Position numbers and translations under genes: made by a program. Below are positions 27,290 through 35,743 of a stretch of 64,000 bases of DNA, piece by piece. This stretch comes from Salinisphaera aquimarina. GTDB lineage: Bacteria > Pseudomonadota > Gammaproteobacteria > Nevskiales > Salinisphaeraceae. Within the stretch, counting starts at the first letter, position 1; the number at the start of each line of letters is the position of its first letter. Under the pieces are notes generated by a model that was not told where the DNA came from, searched no databases, and saw only the letters and a program-made list of their open reading frames with translations. The stretch covers positions 1,116,001 through 1,180,000 of the forward strand of contig NZ_JBHRSS010000003.1 in NCBI RefSeq assembly GCF_042643355.1, read 5' to 3'.

Positions 27290-27892
27290 ATGAACGAACA
27301 AGTTTCACATCGAATCCGCAGCATCTGTGTCTATTGCGGTTCGCGCGACGGTGCCCGTCCGGTCTATCGCGCCGGCGCGGCCGCGCTCGGCACCGCGCTC
27401 GCGAGCGCCGGCGTTCGGCTGGTGTACGGCGGTGCGCGCGTCGGGCTGATGGGCGTGATCGCCGACGCCGCGCTGGCCGCGGGCGGCGAGGTCTATGGCG
27501 TGATCCCGCGGTCCATGACCGAGCGCGAACTGGCGCATCCGAACCTCACCGAGCTGAACGTCGTCGAGACCATGCATCAGCGCAAGCTGGCGATGATCGA
27601 CGCCGCCGACGGCTTCATCGCCATGCCCGGCGGCTTCGGCACGCTGGAGGAGTTGTTCGAGGTGCTGACCTGGCACCAGCTCGGCTGGCACGACAAACCC
27701 TGTGGCCTGCTCGACGTGGACGGCTTCTATGCCCCGCTGGCCGCCTGCATGCAGCATATGCTGGCCGAGGATTTCGTTGCCGCGCGCCACGTCGAGCGTG
27801 TTCACCGGGCCGCCGAGCCGACCCGGTTGCTCGCCATGATGGGCGTGGCCGTCGATGATCAGGAACCCCGTACCCAGCAGCACCGGAGATAG
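27290..27892 (+). CDS. LOG-family (TIGR00730) nucleotide phosphoribohydrolase
   Basis: A 200-residue Rossmann-fold protein of the LOG family. Signature PGGFGTLEELFEVLTWHQLG (PGGxGTxxE) lies near residue 106, with VYCGSRDGARP at the N-terminus and VYGGARVGLMG near 43. Members remove ribose-5-phosphate from cytokinin nucleotides or purine monophosphates. It is followed at a 3-bp distance by the SLC13 transporter, so they are probably co-transcribed. Bacterial roles are varied, and the true substrate here is unknown. Confidence 0.9.
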   Translation: MNEQVSHRIRSICVYCGSRDGARPVYRAGAAALGTALASAGVRLVYGGARVGLMGVIADAALAAGGEVYGVIPRSMTERELAHPNLTELNVVETMHQRKLAMIDAADGFIAMPGGFGTLEELFEVLTWHQLGWHDKPCGLLDVDGFYAPLAACMQHMLAEDFVAARHVERVHRAAEPTRLLAMMGVAVDDQEPRTQQHRR

Positions 27893-27895
27893 ACG

Positions 27896-29368
27896 ATGAG
27901 CCCCAGTCAGGACAGCGTGTCGTCCAGCCAGCAGGACCAACACGCCACCAGCACGGCCGGCCGGATCGGTCTGTTTCTCGGCCCGCTGTGGCTCATTGCC
28001 ACCCTGGTGCTGCCGGCCCCGGGCGGCATGGACGCCGCTGCCTGGCACTGCGCCGGGCTGGCGCTGTTCATGGCGACCTGGTGGGCGACCGAGGCGATTC
28101 CGATTCCCGCCACCTCGCTGCTGCCGCTCGCGGTCGGCCCCGCGATCGGGGTGGGCGAATTCCAGGAGCTGGCCCACGGCTATGCCGACGACATCATCTT
28201 CCTGTTTCTGGGCGGTTTTCTCATCGGCCTGGCGATGCAGCGCTGGAACCTGCACCGGCGCATCGCGCTGACCACGCTGCTCGCGGTGGGCACGAAACCG
28301 GCGCGCCAGATCGCCGGTTTCATGATTGCCACCGGCTTCATCAGCATGTGGGTATCGAATACCGCCACCTCGATCATGATGCTGCCGATCGGCATGTCGG
28401 TGGTCAGTCTGATGAGCGAGGACGACTCTCCCGAGGTCGAGCGCTATGCCACGCGCCTGCTGCTGGCGATCGCCTACGCTGCGTCCATCGGCGGCGTCGC
28501 CACGCTCATCGGCACGCCGCCGAACGCGTTGCTGGCCGGCTATCTGTCTTCCGATCAGGGCATCGATATCGGCTTCGCCCAGTGGATGGTCGTGGGCCTG
28601 CCGGTGTCGCTGGTGATGATGGCCGCGGCCTGGGCCTGGCTGGTGCGCGGCGGTTTCAAGCTGGATACCGGCGCCGCCGGCCGCGACATGCTCCAGGGCG
28701 AGTTGAAGAAACTCGGCCCGATGACGAGCGCGGAAAAACGCGTCGGGTTCATGTTCCTGCTGGCCGCCGTGCTCTGGATCATGCGCCCGCTGCTCAGCGA
28801 TGCCGGCATCGACTGGTTGTCCGACGCGATGATCGCCATGGCCATCGGCGTGGCGCTGTTCGTCGTGCCCGCGGGCGGCAAGAACCGTGGCGCGCGCCTG
28901 ATGAGCTGGGAGAACGAGGCCAACGTGCCGTGGGGCGTGCTGCTGCTATTCGGCGGCGGGCTGGCGCTGGCGAGCGCGATCAAGGACACGGGGCTGGCGG
29001 AATGGATCGCCACCCAGATGGAAGTCTTCGACGTGCTGCCGGCCGTGCTGCTGGTGGGCGCGGTCGTGCTGGTGATCATCTCCCTGACCGAGGTCAGCTC
29101 GAACACGGCCACGGCCGCGGTGTTCCTGCCGCTGCTGGGCGCGCTCGCCGGCTCGGTCGGCATCGACGTATTGCTGCTCACCGCACCGGCGGCGATCGCG
29201 GCCAGCTGTGCGTTCATGATGCCGGTGGCCACGCCGCCCAACGCCATCGTGTTCGCCACCGGGCGCATGCGCATCCAGTCGATGATGCGCGCGGGCCTCG
29301 CGCTCAACATCGCCTGCGTGTTCATCGCCACGCTGCTGCCCTACATGATCATCCGCGCGTTTTGGTAG
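27896..29368 (+). CDS. SLC13/DASS sodium:anion symporter
   Basis: A 490-residue membrane protein of the divalent-anion:Na+ symporter family. The two SNT motifs of the substrate site are present: MWVSNTATSIMMLPIG in the first half and SSNTATAAVFLPLLG in the second. Two hairpin regions and about 11 helices fit the VcINDY model. Likely substrates are C4-dicarboxylates such as succinate, citrate or sulfate. It starts 3 bp after the LOG gene. The N-terminal 25 residues are Ser/Gln-rich and cytoplasmic. Confidence 0.9.
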   Translation: MSPSQDSVSSSQQDQHATSTAGRIGLFLGPLWLIATLVLPAPGGMDAAAWHCAGLALFMATWWATEAIPIPATSLLPLAVGPAIGVGEFQELAHGYADDIIFLFLGGFLIGLAMQRWNLHRRIALTTLLAVGTKPARQIAGFMIATGFISMWVSNTATSIMMLPIGMSVVSLMSEDDSPEVERYATRLLLAIAYAASIGGVATLIGTPPNALLAGYLSSDQGIDIGFAQWMVVGLPVSLVMMAAAWAWLVRGGFKLDTGAAGRDMLQGELKKLGPMTSAEKRVGFMFLLAAVLWIMRPLLSDAGIDWLSDAMIAMAIGVALFVVPAGGKNRGARLMSWENEANVPWGVLLLFGGGLALASAIKDTGLAEWIATQMEVFDVLPAVLLVGAVVLVIISLTEVSSNTATAAVFLPLLGALAGSVGIDVLLLTAPAAIAASCAFMMPVATPPNAIVFATGRMRIQSMMRAGLALNIACVFIATLLPYMIIRAFW

Positions 29369-29402
29369 CGCGCGGCAGGTCTCGACCGGCGCGGGCCTGA
29401 CG

Positions 29403-30017
29403 GTGGCGCGCGCGATCGCGCCACCGCCCGGCGTGCAGGCGGGGGCGACCGAGTTCATCGCCATCGACGTGGAAACCGCCAACGGCGATTCCGGCAGCAT
29501 CTGCCAGATCGGCTTCGCCCGCTTCGCCGACAATGCACTGGTCGACAACTGGTCGTGGCTGATCAACCCGCAGACCTGGTTCTCGCGCGACAACATCGCC
29601 ATTCATGGCATCCACGCCGCCGACGTGCGCGATGCGCCGACCTGGGCCGAGTGCCATGCCGATATCGCCGCGCTGCTGTCGCACCGGATCGTGGTCTCGC
29701 ATACCGCGTTCGATGTCACCGCCACCGCGCGTGCCTGCGCCAGCGCCGAGCTGCCGTTGCTGGAAGCGCTCTGGCTGGATTCCACCCGCGTCGCCCGGCG
29801 CGCGTTTCCGCGTTTCGCCCGCCGCGGCTACGGGCTGGCGAGCCTGAGCCGCTATCTCGATATCGACTTCGCCCATCACGATGCCGGCGAAGACGCGCGT
29901 GCCGCCGGTCTCGTGGTGCTCGCCGCGGTGCGTGCCAGCGGCCACTCGGTGGCCGACTGGCTTACCGAGGCCCACCGGCCGTTGCGTGAATTCACCAGGC
30001 CCGCCGCACGCCGATAA
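29403..30017 (+). CDS. DEDDh-type 3'-5' exonuclease
   Basis: A 204-residue DnaQ-like exonuclease. The catalytic acidic positions are visible: D and E in FIAIDVETAN (Exo I), D in SHTAFDVTATAR (Exo II), and H and D in HHDAGEDARAA (Exo III, DEDDh type). The ATG-less N-terminus begins at a GTG. Such single-domain exonucleases resemble the epsilon proofreading subunit but usually act in repair or RNA processing. It starts 34 bp after the SLC13 gene. Confidence 0.85.
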   Translation: MARAIAPPPGVQAGATEFIAIDVETANGDSGSICQIGFARFADNALVDNWSWLINPQTWFSRDNIAIHGIHAADVRDAPTWAECHADIAALLSHRIVVSHTAFDVTATARACASAELPLLEALWLDSTRVARRAFPRFARRGYGLASLSRYLDIDFAHHDAGEDARAAGLVVLAAVRASGHSVADWLTEAHRPLREFTRPAARR

Positions 30018-30075
30018 CGCATCCGCGCCGCCGTGCGGGCGGTATAGTGGGGTAATCGCTCCCACGCCTTGAACC

Positions 30076-31023
30076 ATGCCGTCTTTTGCCCGCTTTACCG
30101 ATCGTCTGCCGGACCCGTCGGCACTGCTCACGCCGGTGCACACGCGCCTGCGCGACTGGATCGTGGGCGTGGTCGCGACCACCGAAGACTTCGGCATCAA
30201 CTACGACGCCCCGGTGGGCGACGCCGGCCTGTTCGGCCCCGACAGTGCCACCTGGAAGATCCACGGCGACTTCCCCGGCATGATGGCCGGCGGCATCGCC
30301 GCGCTCATGCTCCAGACCCTGCATCCGCGCGCGCTCGCCGGGGTCATCGACCACTCCAATTTCCGTACCGACGCGCTCGGGCGGCTGCGCCGGACCACCA
30401 TGTTCGTGGCCGCGACCAGCTATGCGCCCACCGCCGATGCCGAGCGCATCATCGAGCTGGTCGATCGTATCCACGACCGGGTCAAGGGCCGGACCGCCAA
30501 CGGCGAGCCGTATTCGGCCCACGATCCGGACCTGCTCACCTGGGTGCACTGCACCGAAATGGCCAGTTTTATCAACGGCTATATGCGCTATCGCCGACCC
30601 GATCTGAGCATTGCCATCCAGGATCGTTATTTCGACGAGACCCGGCGTATCGCCGAAGCACTTGGTGCCGAGAACGTGCCGGCCTCGCGCCAGCAGATGG
30701 ACGAATATTTCGCCGCCATGCAGCCGCAGCTGCGCTTCGACGAACGCTCGCGCGACACCCTGGCGGTGCTCGAATCCATGACCCTGCCGATTCCCGTGGC
30801 CGGTGTGTCGCGGCGCATGTTTCTCGGCGCGGGTGCCGCGCTGCTGCCGGAATGGGCGCGCACGCTCATTCATCGCACCTCGCGCCAGCGCCTGCTGGAT
30901 CGCGCCGCCGCCGAAAGCCTCTACCGCGTCGCGCCGCTGATTCGTGGCTCCATGAAAGAGGGCGTCGCCATGCGTTCGGCGCGCCGTGTCGGCGCCGATC
31001 GCGATTGTCTGGCATTCGATTAG
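30076..31023 (+). CDS. DUF2236 (MpaB/rubber oxygenase-like) protein
   Basis: A 315-residue protein of the DUF2236 family, which includes the fungal oxygenase MpaB and the heme-dependent latex-clearing oxygenases. Conserved features are GDFPGMMAGGIAALMLQTLHPRALAGV, FVAATSYAPTADAERII, and WVHCTEMASFINGYMRY, where a histidine would be a heme ligand. It overlaps by 4 bp the stop of the convergent MarR gene. Likely a heme oxygenase-type enzyme of unknown substrate; heme binding is inferred from the family. Confidence 0.85.
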   Translation: MPSFARFTDRLPDPSALLTPVHTRLRDWIVGVVATTEDFGINYDAPVGDAGLFGPDSATWKIHGDFPGMMAGGIAALMLQTLHPRALAGVIDHSNFRTDALGRLRRTTMFVAATSYAPTADAERIIELVDRIHDRVKGRTANGEPYSAHDPDLLTWVHCTEMASFINGYMRYRRPDLSIAIQDRYFDETRRIAEALGAENVPASRQQMDEYFAAMQPQLRFDERSRDTLAVLESMTLPIPVAGVSRRMFLGAGAALLPEWARTLIHRTSRQRLLDRAAAESLYRVAPLIRGSMKEGVAMRSARRVGADRDCLAFD

Positions 31024-31562
31024 TCGTCAGCCACTGCCGCGCGGTCTTCGAAATGGACATCAAGGTTGTGGTGCATAGCGCGGATAACTTCTAAAAACAC
31101 CTCGAGCTTTTCAGGTTCGATGTCCTGGATAAGACGTTGTTCGCGCGCCAGTGCCGCAGTCAGCAGTTGGTCGTGCAGGCCGAGTCCGGCCTCGCTGAGT
31201 CGCCAGGTTTTGGCGCGTGGGTCGCGCTCGCGTGCTTCGAACTGCGTATAACCCAGTTTATTGAGTCGTTGCAGCGCACGACTCGTGGCCGCCTTGTCGA
31301 GTGCAACGACCTCGCACACGCGCGCCGCGGGAATGTCCGGCTCGATGGCGAGCATGGATATCACCCGCCATTCGACGATGCCGACGCCGAAACGCGCGAG
31401 ATACTGGCGCGATGCGCCTCGCGACAGCGCATTGTTCACGCTGACGAGATAGTACGGAATATAGTTTTCGAGATTGACCACCATGCGGCCGTGGCGGCGG
31501 CTGGCGGGGCTCGATAAGCGTCCGTCCGGGCAAAGAGGGCTGGTGTTGGATCGGCTGGCCAC
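31020..31562 (-). CDS. MarR-family transcriptional regulator
   Basis: A 180-residue winged-helix regulator. The helix-turn-helix region is VCEVVALDKAATSRALQRLNKLGY, followed by the wing FEARERDPRAKTWRLSEAG, all typical of MarR dimers. A GTG at 31562 with an AGGAG site gives a longer N-terminal tail; an alternative ATG at MVVNLENYIP would be the start of the folded part. It lies 17 bp after the P450 reductase gene on the same strand, so it is likely the fourth gene of the P450 operon and its local regulator, responding to an aromatic acid. That role is inference. Confidence 0.88.
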   Translation of the reverse strand: MASRSNTSPLCPDGRLSSPASRRHGRMVVNLENYIPYYLVSVNNALSRGASRQYLARFGVGIVEWRVISMLAIEPDIPAARVCEVVALDKAATSRALQRLNKLGYTQFEARERDPRAKTWRLSEAGLGLHDQLLTAALAREQRLIQDIEPEKLEVFLEVIRAMHHNLDVHFEDRAAVADD

Positions 31563-31579
31563 GGCGTACTCCTAGTCGG

Positions 31580-32827
31580 TCATGCGCGCTCGTTTTTCAA
31601 GAATGAGCCAGCCAAGGCGCGCAGATCGTGCTCGAATTCCGTGATCGTGCGTTTATCCACGGGCGGCTGCAAGCCCAGCAGCTTGCGAGCTGCGATGTGT
31701 TCGGCGGGCGCATCGACTGATTCCGTGCCGAGGTAGGTCGAGCCACAAAAACAATCCACGATGAGGCCCTTGCCGTTGATCGAGCGATGAGCCACCTGTT
31801 CATCGGCCCCGGCTGTCAGGCCGGCGATCTGGAGTTTGCCGCCGTACTGGTCGCTCCAGAACCAGGCCACGGTATCGTAGGGTTGCGCGCTACCCAGAAT
31901 ACGCGCGGCCACGTATTTGGCCTGATCGGCGGCGTTCTGTACGGATTCCAGCCGTATTCGTTTGCCGCTGGCGCGATGAACGAAAGCCGCGCAGTCGCCC
32001 ACCGCGGAGACCGCGGGATCTCCTGTCAGCAGGATTTCATCGACGAGAATACCGTTATCGGCGCTCAGGCCGGCTGCCGCTGCAAGCTCGCTATTGGGTA
32101 CAACGCCGGTTGCGATCAGGACCAGATCGGCGTCCAGCGTCTGGCCATCGGCGAGAGCGACGCCGGCCGCACGGCCTTCGGCGTTGCCGATGATATGGCT
32201 GACCTTTGCTCCCAGACGCACGTCTACCCCGGCTTGGCGGTGGGCCGCCAGATAATGAGCCGATATGGTGTCACAGACGGCGCGTGCCATCAGGCGGTCG
32301 CCGGCTTCTACGATGGTCGTTGCACAGCCGCGTTTGTGGGCCGCCGTGGCGAACTCCAAGCCGATGAAGCCGCCGCCGATGATCACCACGCGATGCGCGG
32401 CCGCTAGCTGCTCGCGGATATGACGGGCATGCGCGAGCGTTCGTAGCTCGATCACGCGGCCAAGATCGGTGCCCGCTATCGATAGTCCACGGTTACGTGC
32501 ACCGAGGGCCAGAACCAGATGGTCGTAGGTGATACGGCGGCCATCGGCGAGCATCACGGCTTGTCGGCTGCGATCAATCGCGTCGATCCGGCAGTCCGCT
32601 TCGATGCCAATCCCGTGCTTGGCAAAAAAATGGGGCTTGCGCAGCACCAGTCGATCGTCGGCGCCGTGCTCGAGATAGGCCTTGGAAAGAGGCGGGCGTT
32701 GATAAGGCAGGCCCGGTTCGTCGCCGAGCAGCGTGATGGGTCCGGTATAACCGCCGCCACGCAGACTGGCCGCTGTCTGAAAACCCGCCTGTCCGGCGCC
32801 GGCAATTACGATGCCATGCGCGGTCAT
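31580..32827 (-). CDS. Ferredoxin reductase (putidaredoxin reductase-like)
   Basis: A 415-residue FAD- and NADH-binding reductase. The FAD motif GAGQAGFQTAASLRGGGY is at the N-terminus, the NAD motif GGGFIGLEFATAAHKRG in the middle, and the second FAD contact SAVGDCAAF near residue 285. The C-terminal domain contains the family's FWSDQYGGKLQIAGL. It moves electrons from NADH to the adjacent [2Fe-2S] ferredoxin for the P450. It overlaps the ferredoxin gene by 4 bp. Confidence 0.93.
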   Translation of the reverse strand: MTAHGIVIAGAGQAGFQTAASLRGGGYTGPITLLGDEPGLPYQRPPLSKAYLEHGADDRLVLRKPHFFAKHGIGIEADCRIDAIDRSRQAVMLADGRRITYDHLVLALGARNRGLSIAGTDLGRVIELRTLAHARHIREQLAAAHRVVIIGGGFIGLEFATAAHKRGCATTIVEAGDRLMARAVCDTISAHYLAAHRQAGVDVRLGAKVSHIIGNAEGRAAGVALADGQTLDADLVLIATGVVPNSELAAAAGLSADNGILVDEILLTGDPAVSAVGDCAAFVHRASGKRIRLESVQNAADQAKYVAARILGSAQPYDTVAWFWSDQYGGKLQIAGLTAGADEQVAHRSINGKGLIVDCFCGSTYLGTESVDAPAEHIAARKLLGLQPPVDKRTITEFEHDLRALAGSFLKNERA

Positions 32828-33144
32828 TGTTCTTCCGGCAATTCGATCGTCATGCCGTCGAATTGCGGTGTGACGACCAACTGACAGGAGAGGCGGCTGC
32901 TGTGTCGGCGCGCGGTGGCTGTGCAGTCGAGCAGTTCTTCTTCGCTTTCGCTGCGGGGCGGCAGTTGATCAGCGAAAGCCGGGTCCGTATAGACATGGCA
33001 GGTGGCACACATGAGCGCTCCGCCGCATTCCGCAACGATGCCTTCGATATCGTTGCCGACCGCGGTTTCCATCACGGATTCGCCATCGGTGGCCTCGATG
33101 GGCATGCGTGTGCCGTCGGCTTTTATGAACACAAGCTGGGTCAT
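32824..33144 (-). CDS. [2Fe-2S] ferredoxin (putidaredoxin-type)
   Basis: A 106-residue ferredoxin. The four cluster cysteines appear in ECGGALMCATCHVY (C-x5-C-x2-C) and in DCTATARRHSSRLSC. This is the adrenodoxin/putidaredoxin class. AGGAGG precedes the ATG. It carries electrons between the reductase and the P450 encoded on either side, forming a complete class I P450 chain. Confidence 0.94.
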   Translation of the reverse strand: MTQLVFIKADGTRMPIEATDGESVMETAVGNDIEGIVAECGGALMCATCHVYTDPAFADQLPPRSESEEELLDCTATARRHSSRLSCQLVVTPQFDGMTIELPEEQ

Positions 33145-33157
33145 TGGATCGATCCTC

Positions 33158-34381
33158 CTAACTGGCCACCAGCCGGATGGGCAGGGTTTCGAGCGAGCGC
33201 ATGGAATTGTTCGGGCGCCAACAGGCCTCGCCCGTCAGTTCGATGCGATCGACGCGCTCGATCAGCGCCAGCAGTATCGCTTCGACCTCGGCACGCGCCA
33301 GGTTCTGGCCGACACAGGCGTGAATTCCCGTGCCGAACGCAAGGTGCCCGACCGGCTTGCGTGCGACATCGAAACGCGCCGCGTCGGTCCACTTCTCGGG
33401 ATCGAGATTCGCGGCTGCGAGCGTGCACAGGATCTTGGTGTCGGCCTGGATCGGCACGTCGGCGACCGTGGTGTCAGCGGCCGCGGTACGACAGAACGTA
33501 TGCACCGGCGAGGTGTAGCGCAGCACTTCCTCGAAAGCCACACGCACGAGTCTGGGATCCGCCTTGAGGCGCTCGAACGCTTCCGGATGATGGGCCAGGC
33601 ACCAGAGCGTGCCGCCGATGCCGCTGACGGTCGTGTCGACGCCGGCGGAAAGGAAGGAGCGCACGAGCATGTTGGCCTCCTCCTCGGTCGCTTCTCCGGC
33701 ATCCACGGCTGCGTAGATCAGGGCGCCCACGCCGTCGCGCGTCAACGCGTCACGCTGGCAGCGTTGGGATATCCAGGCCACGGTGTCGGCGGCACTTTCG
33801 CTGTTGCGGCGGCGCAGCGAGTTGTCCGGGCCCAGCCCATTGAACACCATCGAACCGTAGTCAAGAAGTCGATCGCGATCGGTCTCGCGCATGCCAACGG
33901 CCTCGGGAAATACGGTCGTGGGAAAGGTTTCAGCCAGCTCGGGTACGGCATCGAAACTGTCGCCTGTGACCAGTTCGGCGACCAGCTTGTCGGCGACCGC
34001 ACGAAAGCGATCCTTGAGCCCCATGACGACTTTCGGCGACAGGGCGCGGCCCATCACCTTGCGTGTCTGGGTGTGATAGGGCGGATCGACCTCCAGCAGA
34101 CGGCTCGGCGCACGCCAGGGCGACTTCAGCTTGAAGTCCAGCAAGCCGACGCCGCGTGACGAAACGAAGCGCTCCCAATCGCCGAAGACTTCTTTTGTGA
34201 CGTCATAGCGCCCGCAGGCGAGCGCTGCATAGCGCGATAGATAAACGAACGGCCCCTTGTCCCGCAGTTCGCGGTAGTAGGCCGTCGGGTCGGCCAGCAC
34301 TGCCGGCTCGTAGGGGTCGATATCCCAGACCGGCACGCCGGCCGGCGGCGCCACCGCGACGTGGTCTTCCACGATTTTCAT
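33158..34381 (-). CDS. Cytochrome P450, CYP199-like
   Basis: A 407-residue soluble P450. The I-helix motif is LSAGVDTTVSG, with an acid-alcohol pair D-T, the K-helix ExxR is FEEVLRY, and the heme-cysteine loop is HLAFGTGIHACVGQNLAR. By memory, the N-terminal SSRGVGLLDFKLKSPWRAPSRLLEVDPPYHTQTRKVM and FNGLGPDN segments match CYP199A enzymes, which demethylate 4-methoxybenzoate and oxidise para-substituted benzoates. A GGAGGAGAG site precedes the ATG at 34381. It heads an operon with ferredoxin, reductase and a MarR regulator. The substrate is inferred. Confidence 0.9.
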   Translation of the reverse strand: MKIVEDHVAVAPPAGVPVWDIDPYEPAVLADPTAYYRELRDKGPFVYLSRYAALACGRYDVTKEVFGDWERFVSSRGVGLLDFKLKSPWRAPSRLLEVDPPYHTQTRKVMGRALSPKVVMGLKDRFRAVADKLVAELVTGDSFDAVPELAETFPTTVFPEAVGMRETDRDRLLDYGSMVFNGLGPDNSLRRRNSESAADTVAWISQRCQRDALTRDGVGALIYAAVDAGEATEEEANMLVRSFLSAGVDTTVSGIGGTLWCLAHHPEAFERLKADPRLVRVAFEEVLRYTSPVHTFCRTAAADTTVADVPIQADTKILCTLAAANLDPEKWTDAARFDVARKPVGHLAFGTGIHACVGQNLARAEVEAILLALIERVDRIELTGEACWRPNNSMRSLETLPIRLVAS

Positions 34382-34512
34382 GGCGACTCTCCTCCGCATT
34401 TTTCTATGAGTTGTTATATCAACCCAATATGCGAGAAAAAGAATCGGGCTGTCAAATGGCCCGGCGTGTACGCACGGTCACGTGGGTGCCGGCCGTGAAC
34501 AGCCGCGAGGCG

Positions 34513-35577
34513 TCAACCGGCTCCGGGCAATTGCGCTACGGGCTTGAGAAACGGCGCGGGGTTGACCGGCCCGCCGGACGTATAGATGCCGAAATGCAGA
34601 TGCGGCGGGGTGGTGCGGGCGTTGCCCGTGTTGCCGACGTGGCCGATGACTTGGCCCTTGTCGACCCGGTCGCCGGATTCCACCTCGAACGAATCCAGAT
34701 GCGCGTAGTAGTAGCGCGCACCGCCGATGCCGAAAACGCCGCCGGACAGCCAGATATGGTTGCCGCCGATGCCACCGGTGCCGGTTCGTACCCGGCCCGC
34801 GGTCACGGCGGTCACCGGCGTGCCGCGGTCGGCGAAGATATCCACGCCGTGATGGGCACGCGAGCCACCGTCGCGCGGTGCACCGAAGCCGCTGCCGATA
34901 TCGCGCGGCGCGCCGCCCTCAACCGGAAAATCCAGCGAGCCGCCGGTGGCGGTCGCGAGCGAATAATTCACCGCCGCGAACAGCTCCGGCTGCAGCACGA
35001 TGCGATAGCGGCCGTCGCGGTCGACGACCTCGGCATGGCGCTCGCCGTCGGCGGTCAGCTCGGTCACCGTCGACCAGTCGCCGTCGCCGCTCCGGCGTTC
35101 GAGACTGGCATAGAGCCGGCCGCCGGTTGTATCCGTGCGCGTCAGCCGCCAGACGATCTGCTCGCCGCGATCGAGTGTAGCGTCATAGACATGCGCTTCA
35201 ACGGTGTCGGGGCTGAAGCGGGCGTCGGTCCGATAACGCCGCCCGATCGACGTCGGGTCTTTGCTGGCGCGTTCGACCGCGTTGCGCCAGCGCTGGCCCA
35301 GCGGGCTGTCTTCGAGCCCGGCGATACGCAGCCGCCACACGAAAAGCTGGCGCGGCGACAGGCCCAGACCGTCGAACGCCACGGTCCGGACAGCCGTGGC
35401 AGCACTGTCGGCGGCCTGCCGGCGCAGATCGGGCCGGGTGGCCAGTAGCGCAATCAACGCCAGCAGCAGAAGCAAAAACAGCCAGGGCCGTACGTTGCGC
35501 GCAGGCCGCTTGGCCGGCTCGGCCGGTTGCGGCGTGTCGGCAGGATCTGGCGTGCTCTCGGTCTCGGAATCGGTCAT
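34513..35577 (-). CDS. M23-family peptidase (membrane-anchored)
   Basis: A 354-residue protein starting MTDSETE at 35577. A single transmembrane helix (about residues 30-48, FLLLLLALIALLA) anchors a periplasmic region of ~190 residues of unknown fold, followed by a C-terminal M23 domain. Zinc ligands are visible as HHGVDIF (H-x3-D) and PHLHFG (HxH). M23 enzymes cut peptidoglycan cross-links. The C-terminal domain ends with PVNPAPFLKP. It is divergent from the amidase gene. Confidence 0.9.
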   Translation of the reverse strand: MTDSETESTPDPADTPQPAEPAKRPARNVRPWLFLLLLLALIALLATRPDLRRQAADSAATAVRTVAFDGLGLSPRQLFVWRLRIAGLEDSPLGQRWRNAVERASKDPTSIGRRYRTDARFSPDTVEAHVYDATLDRGEQIVWRLTRTDTTGGRLYASLERRSGDGDWSTVTELTADGERHAEVVDRDGRYRIVLQPELFAAVNYSLATATGGSLDFPVEGGAPRDIGSGFGAPRDGGSRAHHGVDIFADRGTPVTAVTAGRVRTGTGGIGGNHIWLSGGVFGIGGARYYYAHLDSFEVESGDRVDKGQVIGHVGNTGNARTTPPHLHFGIYTSGGPVNPAPFLKPVAQLPGAG

Positions 35578-35743
35578 GCGTAACAAATTGGACAGTAATC
35601 CGCAGAGTACGTGCTCACGGCGCGCGTGGATGGCCGACTGGAAGTATGCCGGCCACGCTTGGGTAGTAGTACGGATTTTTCCGGCGAGATGTCGCCCTTA
35701 TCGTGCCGCGCGTATCAATGGGTACAAGCGCAACGAGGGCTGC

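Noticed and set aside
35261..35743. Long upstream extension of the amidase frame
   Set aside because: It lies antisense to the M23 peptidase gene; the conserved amidase N-terminus starts at 35744 after a ribosome site.
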